Shown: piece after piece, positions 53,602 through 62,529 of the stretch
Layout: every line of letters starts with the position of its first letter
Numbering within the stretch: the stretch's first letter is position 1
DNA from: an uncultured Roseburia sp.
GTDB lineage: Bacteria > Bacillota > Clostridia > Lachnospirales > Lachnospiraceae
Direction of reading: 5' to 3'
DNA length: 64,000 bases
NCBI GenBank assembly: GCA_934309475.1
Contig: CAKRDK010000002.1
Coordinates: 124,001-188,000 of the forward strand
Translations under genes and position numbers: made by a program
Notes under the pieces: generated by a model
Seen by the model: the letters and a program-made list of their open reading frames with translations, nothing else
Told to the model about the DNA's origin: nothing
Database searches by the model: none

Positions 53602-55896
53602 CTATAAATTTTCTTCGAAAATCTGGCAGAGTCTCTCCCCATCTTCTCCAACCAGAATATAATATCCCAGTCGGCTCGCACTGTCTACAATTTTATGACT
53701 CCCAGGTTCTTCCATGGAGCTGATATAAAAAATAAGCTGTGGTTCCTCTCTCTTTATTCTCTCTAATTCCTCCAGGTCTTGCTGTCCCATAATAAAGCGA
53801 ATTACTGCATACTCCGGTTTCTTGCTTCTCTTCCAGATTGGCTTATGCCCCATTGCCACATCAATGACCATACGTACATAATCATAACCTGTTGACAAAT
53901 ATACCAAATCGGAACCAATACAATCGCCTCCCATTCTGGCACCAATCTCAATTATCGCTACTCTTCCCTCGGGTGTAATGCGAAATTCAGAATGTGTTGC
54001 ACTGTTTTTCACACCCAATGCATCCAACGCCTTTGATAGGGTACTTTTTATTTTATCTTCCATTTCCCTCGAAAGCCCCGCCGGTTCCATATGCCCTGTC
54101 TCTATAAACCCGAGTTCTCCCGTTGTCGCCTTTTTGGTCACTGTCAAGAATTCATGTTTTCCCTGATATGTAATCCCCTCCATAGAATATTCCTGACCGC
54201 AAAGATACTCTTCAATAATTGCCTTTCCTTCAAATGAGACCTCCACAGCACTCTGAATTGCTCGTTCTATCTGCGAATCCTGTTCAACTTTTGTAATAGA
54301 ACGACTGCCCGATCTGTCAGTCGGTTTCACAATCACCGGAAAATGCATATCCTTTGCCTTCTCATAAAATTCTCCTACAGACGCTGCCTCCACAAATTGT
54401 GGAGTATCAATTCCTGCATCCCGAAATGCCATCCTCATCTGATACTTGTTGGTTGCTTTGCATGTGCATTCCATGCTATTTCCCACAAGCCCCATCTGCT
54501 CTGCAATATAATTTACTGTAATTGTTGCCAGATCCGATGCAATAGATGCTACTCCATCAATATGTACTTCCTTACATTTTGCCAAAATTTGTTCTTTCTC
54601 CGTAATACTGATGGGATAAAAATAGTCCGCAGACTTTTCACCCACATCACCACACTTCCACGCAAATACATGTGTCTCATATCCCAGCTCTTTTGCCTTC
54701 AAAATCAATCGATTTTGAAAATCATTTGCTCCTATAACAGCAAGTTTTTTCTTTCTTTTCGGGATACTTCCACAATAAAATTCCATCACAGACTCGATAA
54801 CACGCTGGCAGTCTTCTTCTTTCATACCATAATAGAGAGGTAAACGTAACAAACGCTCACTCTCTTTTGTAGTATATTGATCCTCCCCATGAAACCTTCC
54901 AAATTTCTTTCCTGCCTCTGACGAATGAAGCGGAACATAATGAAACACAGTCTGGATTTCTTTTTTCTTTAAAAATTCAATCAGTGCCGTACGTTCCTTT
55001 AAATCGGTCGTTTTCAGATAATACATATGCGCATTATGTTCACATTCCGCCGGAATATACGGTTGCTCTATGTACCCTCTTTCTGCAAGTTCTTTTAAGC
55101 CTTCCTGATAATGTTTCCACGTTGCACGCCTGTTTTCATTTATCTGATCCGCTGCCTCTAACTCCCCCCAAAGGTATGCTGCATTTATTTCACTTGGAAG
55201 GTATGATGAACCATAATTTACCCAGGTATATTTATCTACCTGTCCCCGAAAAAATTTATTGCGGTTTGTACCCTTTTCCCTAAATATTTCAGCGGTCTCT
55301 ATCTTTTCACGCTCTTTTAACAGTATTGCGCCGCCCTCACCCATGCTGTAATTTTTTGTCTCATGAAAGCTAAAACATCCAATGTCTCCAATCGTCCCAA
55401 GTGCTTTTCCCTTATATGTCGACATAACACCTTGTGCCGCATCTTCTACCACATATAAATTATGTCTTTTTGCAATTTCCAAAATTGTATCCATCTCACA
55501 GGAAACCCCAGCATAATGCACCGGCACAATTACTTTTGTTCTTGGTGTAATCGCATCTTCAAGCTTCTTTTCATCCAGATTCATTGTATCCGGACGAATA
55601 TCCACAAATACAATCTGTGCCCCACGCAATACAAATGCATTCGCAGTAGATGTAAATGTGAATGATGGCATAATCACCTCATCTCCTGGTTTTATATTAC
55701 ACAATAAAGCTGCCATTTCAAGTGCAGACGAACCTGATGTGGTCAATAACACCTTTGGAATCTGAAATCTTTCCTCCATCCATTCACTACACCTTTTGGT
55801 ATATACTCCATCCCCTGAAATCTTATGACGCCTCATTGCGTCCTCTACATATTCTATTTCCGCTCCCACAAATGGCGGAACATTAAATTCTATCAT
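53602..55896 (-). CDS. Sugar aminotransferase (WecE/RffA-type) fused to ATP-grasp ligase
   Basis: A 764-residue two-domain enzyme. Residues 1-375 are a DegT/DnrJ/EryC1/StrS aminotransferase: TTSGSSALEMAAL, PSFTFTSTANAFVLRG, VVEDAAQG and FSFHETKNYSMGEGG with PLP-binding Lys181. It is closest in pattern to WecE/RffA, which makes dTDP-4-amino-4,6-dideoxygalactose. Residues about 382-764 start with AVIGANDFQNRLILKAKELG and form an ATP-grasp domain (FPVIVKPTDRSGSRSITKV, AIIEEYLCGQEYSMEGI, EFRITPEGRVAIIEIGARMGGD). ATP-grasp enzymes form amide bonds, so the amino sugar may be acylated with an amino acid. That coupling is inference. AAGGGAAAGTT precedes the ATG. Confidence 0.9.
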   Translation of the reverse strand: MIEFNVPPFVGAEIEYVEDAMRRHKISGDGVYTKRCSEWMEERFQIPKVLLTTSGSSALEMAALLCNIKPGDEVIMPSFTFTSTANAFVLRGAQIVFVDIRPDTMNLDEKKLEDAITPRTKVIVPVHYAGVSCEMDTILEIAKRHNLYVVEDAAQGVMSTYKGKALGTIGDIGCFSFHETKNYSMGEGGAILLKEREKIETAEIFREKGTNRNKFFRGQVDKYTWVNYGSSYLPSEINAAYLWGELEAADQINENRRATWKHYQEGLKELAERGYIEQPYIPAECEHNAHMYYLKTTDLKERTALIEFLKKKEIQTVFHYVPLHSSEAGKKFGRFHGEDQYTTKESERLLRLPLYYGMKEEDCQRVIESVMEFYCGSIPKRKKKLAVIGANDFQNRLILKAKELGYETHVFAWKCGDVGEKSADYFYPISITEKEQILAKCKEVHIDGVASIASDLATITVNYIAEQMGLVGNSMECTCKATNKYQMRMAFRDAGIDTPQFVEAASVGEFYEKAKDMHFPVIVKPTDRSGSRSITKVEQDSQIERAIQSAVEVSFEGKAIIEEYLCGQEYSMEGITYQGKHEFLTVTKKATTGELGFIETGHMEPAGLSREMEDKIKSTLSKALDALGVKNSATHSEFRITPEGRVAIIEIGARMGGDCIGSDLVYLSTGYDYVRMVIDVAMGHKPIWKRSKKPEYAVIRFIMGQQDLEELERIKREEPQLIFYISSMEEPGSHKIVDSASRLGYYILVGEDGERLCQIFEENL

Positions 55897-55914
55897 AACT
55901 TTCCCTTCTAACTG

Positions 55915-57252
55915 CTAATATATATACTTTTCCACTAACATCAAACACACCACCGGTCCCATCAGCATAAGAATATAAATCAGCGAATAGATTACTTTTC
56001 GTAACCTTTCATTCGCCGCGACTGTATCCACTGCACCACACCCTCCTTTTGTCACATGGTACATCAGTGGAATCAACATCGGCATCAGGTATCTCCCCTG
56101 TGGCTGATAATCACTGAAATATGAATAATAAAGACTCAATACAACCGGTATTATCATATTTACACAAAATGTCAGCTCTAACAAAATTCTCTTCTTATTC
56201 CGAATTTCATTTTGTCTGAAACTTGCCCTGCCACACTGCAATAAACGAAACACAAGTGCCGCTACAATTGAAAAAAGATACAGAAAATACATTCTGCAAA
56301 GATTCACCACACTGCAGCTTCCATATATTCCGGTAAAACTGATTGCCGTTGACTTTATCCAGCCACGTTTCACAAGCATATTCCCCAAGGATTCGCCCAT
56401 ATTGTTTGAATTATTAATCTGGGATGGCTTATATTCATCCAATGCATAACTTTCTGCATACTCACTTTCCGTTTTCATTCCCAGAAAATCCCCATCATAA
56501 ATCACTGCATTACGGACAAACCACCATCCCGCTATTGAAATAGCAATCAACGCAATTGCAATGCCCCTCTGAAAAAATTTCTTCCAGCATACTTTTCCAT
56601 TTTCACAAAAATAGGAAATCACATATAAAAATACACTTGTCAGGATATAACCGTATGCATTGTAATAAGACAATGCACACACCCCAATACTTACTCCAAG
56701 CAAAATCACACTTTTTTTATTCCATTTACTTTCTAAGCCAAGAATCCATGCGTAGACAATCAATGCAATAGACAAAAGTGCAAATGAATCATTATTCAGA
56801 TAGCTTCCAAGATACACCATCTGCGGCAAAAGTGCACATGCCATAACAAAGCACCAACGATGTCTGCGATTTTCAAATAATTTATGTCCAATTTTAAAAA
56901 CGATATATGCCATTCCCGTCGCACATAATACGCTCGTGAAACGTGCCGCCACAAACAAAGCTGTTGCATTTTGTGTAAAAAGCATTGTAATTTTCATAAA
57001 AAAAGCACTCAGCATATATGATAAAATCGGCATAAATGCATAGGAAATCCCCCATATTTCATTTCTAATTTCTGGATTTCCTCCGTGTGGAAGTTTTCCA
57101 TATTTTACCAGATAATTACAAACATCCATTTTCATTTGTTCATCCGGTCCCATGTTCACTCCACTAATTGGAATACTTATACACCAGATACACAGCAATA
57201 TAAAATAAAACAATAAAAATATATGTTCTATATCTTTCTCTTTCCGAAACAT
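55915..57252 (-). CDS. Polytopic membrane protein, GT-C/DUF2142-like
   Basis: A 445-residue protein with about ten to eleven membrane helices. The first external loop has an acidic motif in NMGPDEQMKMDVCNYLVKYGKLP, similar to the catalytic Asp-Glu of GT-C transferases. Further features are LPQMVYLGSYLNNDSFALLSIALIVYAW and a terminal FSDYQPQGRYLMPMLIPLMY. GT-C enzymes such as ArnT use polyprenyl-phosphate sugars outside the membrane. It is the first gene of the operon with the aminotransferase and flippase, so it is a candidate for the final transfer step. The ATG at 57252 after GAGGGCAGG is preferred to an upstream TTG. Confidence 0.75.
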   Translation of the reverse strand: MFRKEKDIEHIFLLFYFILLCIWCISIPISGVNMGPDEQMKMDVCNYLVKYGKLPHGGNPEIRNEIWGISYAFMPILSYMLSAFFMKITMLFTQNATALFVAARFTSVLCATGMAYIVFKIGHKLFENRRHRWCFVMACALLPQMVYLGSYLNNDSFALLSIALIVYAWILGLESKWNKKSVILLGVSIGVCALSYYNAYGYILTSVFLYVISYFCENGKVCWKKFFQRGIAIALIAISIAGWWFVRNAVIYDGDFLGMKTESEYAESYALDEYKPSQINNSNNMGESLGNMLVKRGWIKSTAISFTGIYGSCSVVNLCRMYFLYLFSIVAALVFRLLQCGRASFRQNEIRNKKRILLELTFCVNMIIPVVLSLYYSYFSDYQPQGRYLMPMLIPLMYHVTKGGCGAVDTVAANERLRKVIYSLIYILMLMGPVVCLMLVEKYIY

Positions 57253-57320
57253 CCTGCCCTCAATTCCGCACAAACGATTTAAAATTTTATTAATTTCTAT
57301 CCTCTTTTTTTTATTTGTGC

Positions 57321-57368
57321 TATAATCCTACAGAGATTTATTATAAACGTGTGACTCTTTTAATGCAA
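57321..57368. promoter_or_regulatory. Divergent promoters of the Arn-like module
   Basis: Minus strand: TTGCAT (57363-57368), 17 bases, TATAAT (57340-57345), driving 57252 leftward. Plus strand: TGCTATAAT, an extended -10 (TATAAT 57321-57326), driving the gene at 57425. The two -10 boxes are only 13 bases apart, so the promoters should compete for polymerase. Confidence 0.65.
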
Positions 57369-57424
57369 TCAACACACTCTTAGTTTTTTATTAAGATTTT
57401 CTCATAGAAAGGATTTTAAAATAT

Positions 57425-58342
57425 ATGGAAAAACTATCAATTATTGTTCCCGTTTATTATAACGAAGATAATCTTCTCCCACTTTACAATGATGTCCGCG
57501 CAAAAGTTCTTTCCAAGCTAACCATTGATTATGAATTAATCTTTGTCGACGATGGTTCAAAAGATCGTTCTTACGAGGTCATGTGTGAACTCGCCAAACT
57601 TGACTCTCACATACGCCCATTCCGTCTCTCCAGAAATTTTGGAGAACATGCCGCTATTCTCGCCGGTCTCTCTCAGTGTACCGGTGATTGTGCCGTACGA
57701 AAGGCTGCTGATTTACAGGAGCCTTCTGAAATGATATTAGATATGTTAGAAAAATATAACCAGGGAAATAAAGTTGTACTAGCGGTCCGTGCTGAACGGG
57801 ATGAACCCATTACTCAGACCGCCTTTTCTAATCTCTATGCTGCACTAATGAAAAAATTTGCCCTTCCAACCATGCCAAAAGGAGGATTTGACAGCTTTTT
57901 AATTGATCGCCAAATCATCGACCTGCTTGTTGATATGCAGGAAAAAAACACTTCTCTTATGGGACAGGTTCTATGGAGCGGATTCCAGACCGCAAGTGTT
58001 CCGTACACAAGAAAAAAACGTGAAATAGGAACATCAAAGTGGACACTTTCCAAGAAATTCAAACTAGCTGTTGATTCCTTTGTTGGATTTTCAAGTTTTC
58101 CAATTAAACTCGTCAGCGGTACCGGTTTTCTCGTCTTTTTAGCATCCTTTCTCTTACTCATTATCACTTTGGTGCAAAAATGCATGGGAATTATCACCAC
58201 AGAAGGATACACATCCCTGCTTATCATTCTGCTTATGGGAATCGGGTTGATTATGCTTGCACTTGGCATAATAGGCGAATACATCTGGAGAATCTACGAT
58301 GCAACCAGAAAAAGACCACCTTTTATCATTGATAAACCATAA
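57425..58342 (+). CDS. ArnC-like polyprenyl-phosphate glycosyltransferase
   Basis: A 305-residue family 2 enzyme. The GT-A part has LSIIVPVYYNEDNLLPL, IFVDDGSKDRSYEV and RLSRNFGEHAAILAGL. The usual DxD position reads RKAADLQEPSEM, where Ala-Asp replaces Asp-x-Asp. Two C-terminal membrane helices (about 225-290) end in IGEYIWRIYDATRKRPPFI. This is the ArnC/GtrB pattern: transfer of a sugar, in ArnC a formylated amino sugar, to undecaprenyl phosphate. It is divergent from the aminotransferase operon. The altered metal motif might reflect an unusual donor. Confidence 0.87.
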   Translation: MEKLSIIVPVYYNEDNLLPLYNDVRAKVLSKLTIDYELIFVDDGSKDRSYEVMCELAKLDSHIRPFRLSRNFGEHAAILAGLSQCTGDCAVRKAADLQEPSEMILDMLEKYNQGNKVVLAVRAERDEPITQTAFSNLYAALMKKFALPTMPKGGFDSFLIDRQIIDLLVDMQEKNTSLMGQVLWSGFQTASVPYTRKKREIGTSKWTLSKKFKLAVDSFVGFSSFPIKLVSGTGFLVFLASFLLLIITLVQKCMGIITTEGYTSLLIILLMGIGLIMLALGIIGEYIWRIYDATRKRPPFIIDKP

Positions 58343-58353
58343 ATTTAACAAGC

Positions 58354-58390
58354 AAAATGCCACGTACCCTTAAGATACGTGGCATTTTTT
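58354..58390. terminator. Terminator between convergent glycosyltransferase genes
   Basis: AAAATGCCACGTA pairs perfectly with TACGTGGCATTTT, with further T on the plus strand. Its right end overlaps the stop codon of the convergent gene at 58389. Confidence 0.88.
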
Positions 58391-59315
58391 AAATTCTACC
58401 CAACACAAATAAAATTCGAAGTGCTATTTCCCCTGCTAATCTGGTTCTTAATCTGTGTGGATAAAAAACTTTTTGGAACCAGGTCAGCGGGTTATTTTTC
58501 TTACAGAAAAGACGAAGCGTCTTTTTCTCCTTGTCCGTCAGACGATTCTCAAAGAGCTTGTAAAAATACTGCAGTGCAATCTTATCATTCTTTGCATCCG
58601 GCCCACACAGCTCCGATTTGATAAAGTTTGAAAGCAGATTGCCATTTCCGGCATCTCCCGCTGTCACTGCCTCCTCATGTCTGATGTGGCTTGCTGAACT
58701 TCTGGAATCGTAAATCACTTTTCCAAAGCAGGCTGCACCCCGAACCAGCCAGCGGTCATGAAGTTCCGGCCCGGGCGTCACATTTAAAATAAGCTCCTGA
58801 CGTGCTTTTTCATTTACAACCATCGTAAAACCGGAACCCGGTGTATAATACATGACATCTTTTAATTCCAGATGCTCTTTCTGCTGCGCCGATTTACGAA
58901 TCACTTCACCATCCGCTGTGCTATAATCACAGGCTGTGTAGTAAAGCAGAATCTTGTCCTTTTCTTCCTTCTCTAATGCTTCCACTGCCCACTCGACTTT
59001 CTGCGGATACCAGATATCATCCTGGTCACACATCGAGTAATAGTCTGCCGGTTCGCATTTGCGGAAAATCTCGTAAAAACTCTTCGGGCATCTCAGATTC
59101 ACACCGCCATTGTCTAAAAGAACAATCTTTTTCTTACTGGTATTCTGTCTGATGTATTCTTCTACTACGGCTACGGTATCATCCTTTGAACCGTCATCCC
59201 GAATATAAATCGTTATATTTTCATACGTCTGCTGAATCAGACTGTCTAACTGCTGTCGAATGAATTTTTCTCCATTATAGGTCGCCAGCAAAATATTTAC
59301 CTTTGGCTGCTGCAT
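58389..59315 (-). CDS. Family 2 glycosyltransferase, RgpB-like
   Basis: A 308-residue enzyme: VNILLATYNGEKFIRQQLDSL, IYIRDDGSKDDTV and SMCDQDDIWYPQKVEWA (metal site). The C-terminal part ends WFQKVFYPHRLRTRL, shared with the paralogue at 60565-61479 (LKKVFYPKYLRQRF). The two resemble RgpB-type rhamnosyltransferases and probably add consecutive sugars to the same polymer. It lies 9 bases downstream of the flippase gene on the same transcript. The donor is inferred only by family. Confidence 0.88.
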   Translation of the reverse strand: MQQPKVNILLATYNGEKFIRQQLDSLIQQTYENITIYIRDDGSKDDTVAVVEEYIRQNTSKKKIVLLDNGGVNLRCPKSFYEIFRKCEPADYYSMCDQDDIWYPQKVEWAVEALEKEEKDKILLYYTACDYSTADGEVIRKSAQQKEHLELKDVMYYTPGSGFTMVVNEKARQELILNVTPGPELHDRWLVRGAACFGKVIYDSRSSASHIRHEEAVTAGDAGNGNLLSNFIKSELCGPDAKNDKIALQYFYKLFENRLTDKEKKTLRLFCKKNNPLTWFQKVFYPHRLRTRLAGEIALRILFVLGRI

Positions 59316-59324
59316 CTTTCATCC

Positions 59325-60554
59325 CTACATCTTTCTTACTTTTTTCGCAATCAATGCCACCTGGATTGCAATCTGGATAACCAATGTTCCAATCAGGGCA
59401 TAAACGACACCCATCATCGACTGTGTTTTTACAACGGTAAGTGCTAAAATCCAGGCTGAAACCACACCGGCAACTCCGATGATATACTGTGTCCGAATCT
59501 CACGGAGCAGGGTACACAGGCTGAACAGGCTGGCATTTACCGCAATCAAAATGGAAACAATGATAACCGGAACAAACAGGTACACATAAGGCTCAATGCT
59601 CTCTTGAAATAAAAGTACCAGTCCCCAGCGGCCGAGCAGTTTTGCTCCAATCAAACAGAGAACGGAAAGTCCTAATACAAGACCTCCAAACTTTTTCAAA
59701 ATTCCAAGGAATTTATCCTTATTGCCCTGATTGTATTCCAATGTCAAAACCGGAACCAGAGGTGCAAAAATTGTCGTTGCTGCAAGTTGAACTACAACCG
59801 TAGGTGATGCAACAGAGTTATAATATCCCATCACCTCTGAGCCAAAATACTGTTCCAAATAAATCTTTGGCAGATTGATAGACAAATTGTTTAAGAATGC
59901 AACAATCGCCAATGGCAGACAGGTAATCAAAAGCATCTTAATCTCCTGCCATCCTGTCTTCTCCTCTGCCGTCTCCCATCTTTTTACAATTCTGCGGTCA
60001 TACAGCAGGATAACTGCAAACGAAAAGGCTGCGATTGCAACTACACTAAACAAAAGACTTCCTGTGATAAGAAATCCTGCCACAAACAGGATAATGGTTC
60101 CGATTCCACGGATTGTCATGGAGATTCCGGCATAATCCATTCTCTCCCATTTCTGCTCAATTCCGTAGTAGACATCTGCAAATCCCTCTGCCACCTTAAA
60201 GAGCATAAAGATTAAGATGACCGCCGCCTTTTGCAGGGAATAACCACCTACAAGCACCATCACCAGACAAACAAGATACGAGAGCAAATTCGTATACATT
60301 CTCGATTGAATATAAGTCTTGTTGGAATACTGCCCGTCTATGTCGGACACCTGATAACTTCTGATATTGAACAATCCGACAATCGCCGGTGATGCCGTCA
60401 CGGTCATCGCAAGCGATAAAATTCCGGCATCCTCATATCCTGAAATTCTTACAATTACAACGGACATGAGCCATTGACATACATAGTATATCAATGACCC
60501 CACCGTGTTAAAAATCATATTCTGTTGTACTGACTTTTTATTTTTCTCCTGCAC
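59325..60554 (-). CDS. Wzx-type polysaccharide flippase
   Basis: About 409 residues with around 12 membrane helices. The MOP/Wzx pattern is clear: NMIFNTVGSLIYYVCQWLMSVVIVRISGYEDAGILSLAMTV at the start, later FLNNLSINLPKIYLEQYFGSEVMGYYNSVASPTVVVQ and FAPLVPVLTLEYNQGNKDKFLGILKKFG. It should flip the completed lipid-linked repeat unit. A GTG at 60554 after AGGAACGTTATC is my preferred start; a TTG at 60578 would overlap the upstream gene. No polymerase (Wzy) is visible in this window. Confidence 0.88.
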   Translation of the reverse strand: MQEKNKKSVQQNMIFNTVGSLIYYVCQWLMSVVIVRISGYEDAGILSLAMTVTASPAIVGLFNIRSYQVSDIDGQYSNKTYIQSRMYTNLLSYLVCLVMVLVGGYSLQKAAVILIFMLFKVAEGFADVYYGIEQKWERMDYAGISMTIRGIGTIILFVAGFLITGSLLFSVVAIAAFSFAVILLYDRRIVKRWETAEEKTGWQEIKMLLITCLPLAIVAFLNNLSINLPKIYLEQYFGSEVMGYYNSVASPTVVVQLAATTIFAPLVPVLTLEYNQGNKDKFLGILKKFGGLVLGLSVLCLIGAKLLGRWGLVLLFQESIEPYVYLFVPVIIVSILIAVNASLFSLCTLLREIRTQYIIGVAGVVSAWILALTVVKTQSMMGVVYALIGTLVIQIAIQVALIAKKVRKM

Positions 60555-60564
60555 GATAACGTTC

Positions 60565-61479
60565 CTACAACCTTCCAATCAAAATCACAAATCTGAGAAA
60601 TACCTCATCGATAAAGCGCTGTCTTAAGTATTTTGGATAAAATACCTTTTTGAGCGTATTGAGCAGGTGGAAGCCATCCTTTGTAAAAAGACTTAGCACC
60701 TTCCGGTTCTCAGCGGAAAGCTCTTCCCCATGAAGCGTCTCAAATTCTTTGATCTGCTCGTGAATCTTCCGAAAATATCCATTCAGGAAGAAACGCTTGA
60801 ATCTCCAAATCTGAAATTTAATGAAGCTGTCACCGCCATCGCTGACATTCGCATTGTGTCTGCGATACTTTGCCGTCGGTCTCTCGTCGTAAATGACCTG
60901 TCCTAAGCCGGAACAGAGCATATACATCCACCAGTCATGACCGGTTGATTTCTGTGGCATCTTCTCCACCGTAATCTCCCGTGCCTTCCGGTTAAACACA
61001 CTGTTAAATCCCATTGACACACAATCCACCAGCGAATTACGAAAGCAGATTTTCGGAGGCTTCGAGTCATGATGTGCCAAAAAATTCAACTCACCATCAT
61101 AGAAATCATAATTTGAAAAATACAGCACCGGCTTTGTCTCGTCCGCTTCTTTTTCTAACTTCTCTAATGCCATCTCGATTTTATTCGGGAACCACACATC
61201 ATCCTGATCGCTGAATGCATAGTAATCTGCATCCCCTGCATGTTCTATCAGCCAGAAGAAACTCTTGACAAATCCAACATTCTGTCCGCGCTCTAAATGA
61301 ATCAGCCCCTTCTCTTCGTAAGGTGCAAGCACTTCTAATGTGTGGTCTTTCGACCCATCATCTCTGACATAAATCTCAATATTTTTATAAGTCTGATTAA
61401 TAATACTGTCTAACTGCTCTGCCACATATTTCTCACCGTTGTATGCGGAAAGCAGGACTTTTACTTTCTTCTCGTTCAT
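60565..61479 (-). CDS. Family 2 glycosyltransferase, RgpB-like
   Basis: A 304-residue enzyme: VKVLLSAYNGEKYVAEQLDSI, IYVRDDGSKDHTLEV and AFSDQDDVWFPNKIEMAL. Its C-terminal region (LSLFTKDGFHLLNTLKKVFYPKYLRQRF) is homologous to that of the gene at 58389-59315. The flippase gene lies between the two. GGTGAGAAA precedes the ATG. Likely a rhamnosyl- or similar transferase in the repeat-unit pathway. Confidence 0.88.
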   Translation of the reverse strand: MNEKKVKVLLSAYNGEKYVAEQLDSIINQTYKNIEIYVRDDGSKDHTLEVLAPYEEKGLIHLERGQNVGFVKSFFWLIEHAGDADYYAFSDQDDVWFPNKIEMALEKLEKEADETKPVLYFSNYDFYDGELNFLAHHDSKPPKICFRNSLVDCVSMGFNSVFNRKAREITVEKMPQKSTGHDWWMYMLCSGLGQVIYDERPTAKYRRHNANVSDGGDSFIKFQIWRFKRFFLNGYFRKIHEQIKEFETLHGEELSAENRKVLSLFTKDGFHLLNTLKKVFYPKYLRQRFIDEVFLRFVILIGRL

Positions 61480-61493
61480 TTTCTCACCAAATA

Positions 61494-62429
61494 TTACTGC
61501 TCATCCTTTAACTCACTGCGAATCTGCTGTAAGCGCATCTCGAAATCCTGACGGTTCTTCTGGCAGATGGTCTGTAAAATCGTTCCTGAGAAAAATGCGA
61601 GGATTGCTGCCATCATCACAAAACCGGATACAATCAGAGTCGGGAAGTTTGGCACCATTCCTGTATGATAGTATACATTCCATACCGGCACAAAGAATAA
61701 CAGTGCAATGACTGCTAAAATGAAAGCTATCCAGCCAAAGAATCCCATCGGCTTATAGTTGCGGTATAATTTTGCAATTGTCTTAATTACTTTAAATCCA
61801 TCTGAATATGTATTCAGTTTGGATACACTGCCTTCCGGTCTGTCACGGTAATCTATAATGACATTCTCTACAAACATATTCTTGTCTGCTGCATGAATAC
61901 TCATCTCTGTCTCAATCTCAAATCCCTTGGATAATACCGGGAATGATTTTACAAACTGGTAGCTGAATGCACGATATCCGGTCATAATATCTTTGATATC
62001 CGTTCCAAATAAAACATTGATACTCTTTCTTACCAATGAGTTACCAAAATTGTGGAATGGTCTCTTATTCTCTGTAAAGTAAGTAGAGGAAAGACGGTCT
62101 CCTACTACCATGTCGGCATTGCGCTCTAACACTTTCTGAATCATCTCCGGTGCAAATTCTGCCGGATATGTGTCGTCTCCGTCTGTCATAATATAACATT
62201 GTGCATCTACATCGCGGAACATTCTACGGATCACATTTCCTTTTCCCTGCTGATGCTCATAACGTACCACAGCACCTGCTTTTCTTGCAATCTCATCTGT
62301 TCCGTCTGTTGAATTATTATCATATACATAAATAGTAGCTTCCGGTAATACCCTCTTAAAATCAGTAACTACTTTTTCGATTGTCTTGCTCTCATTGTAG
62401 CAAGGAATCAATACAGCTATCTTGTCCAT
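61494..62429 (-). CDS. Family 2 glycosyltransferase with membrane anchor (DPM1-like)
   Basis: A 311-residue enzyme: IAVLIPCYNESKTIEKVVTDF, IYVYDNNSTDGTDEIA, YIMTDGDDTYPAEFA (metal site) and DIMTGYRAFSYQFVKSFPVL. Two C-terminal membrane helices (about 228-285) are followed by a charged helix. Proteins of this type in wall-polysaccharide loci, such as streptococcal RgpI/GacI-like enzymes, make polyprenyl-phosphate sugars for side-chain addition. GGAAGGATATATAAG precedes the ATG. It is the first gene of the 62429-58389 transcript. Confidence 0.87.
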   Translation of the reverse strand: MDKIAVLIPCYNESKTIEKVVTDFKRVLPEATIYVYDNNSTDGTDEIARKAGAVVRYEHQQGKGNVIRRMFRDVDAQCYIMTDGDDTYPAEFAPEMIQKVLERNADMVVGDRLSSTYFTENKRPFHNFGNSLVRKSINVLFGTDIKDIMTGYRAFSYQFVKSFPVLSKGFEIETEMSIHAADKNMFVENVIIDYRDRPEGSVSKLNTYSDGFKVIKTIAKLYRNYKPMGFFGWIAFILAVIALLFFVPVWNVYYHTGMVPNFPTLIVSGFVMMAAILAFFSGTILQTICQKNRQDFEMRLQQIRSELKDEQ

Positions 62430-62482
62430 CTTATATATCCTTCCTTTGTTCTATCTCAAATCAAACATGGTAATTTTAACAT

Positions 62483-62522
62483 AAAAGCCTAATAAAGTCT
62501 ATTCTGACTTTATTAGGCTTTT
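62483..62522 (-). terminator. Terminator of the right-edge glycosyltransferase gene
   Basis: AAAAGCCTAATAAAGT pairs perfectly with ACTTTATTAGGCTTTT, followed on the minus strand by TATGTTAAAA. Confidence 0.88.
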
Positions 62523-62529
62523 ATTAATT

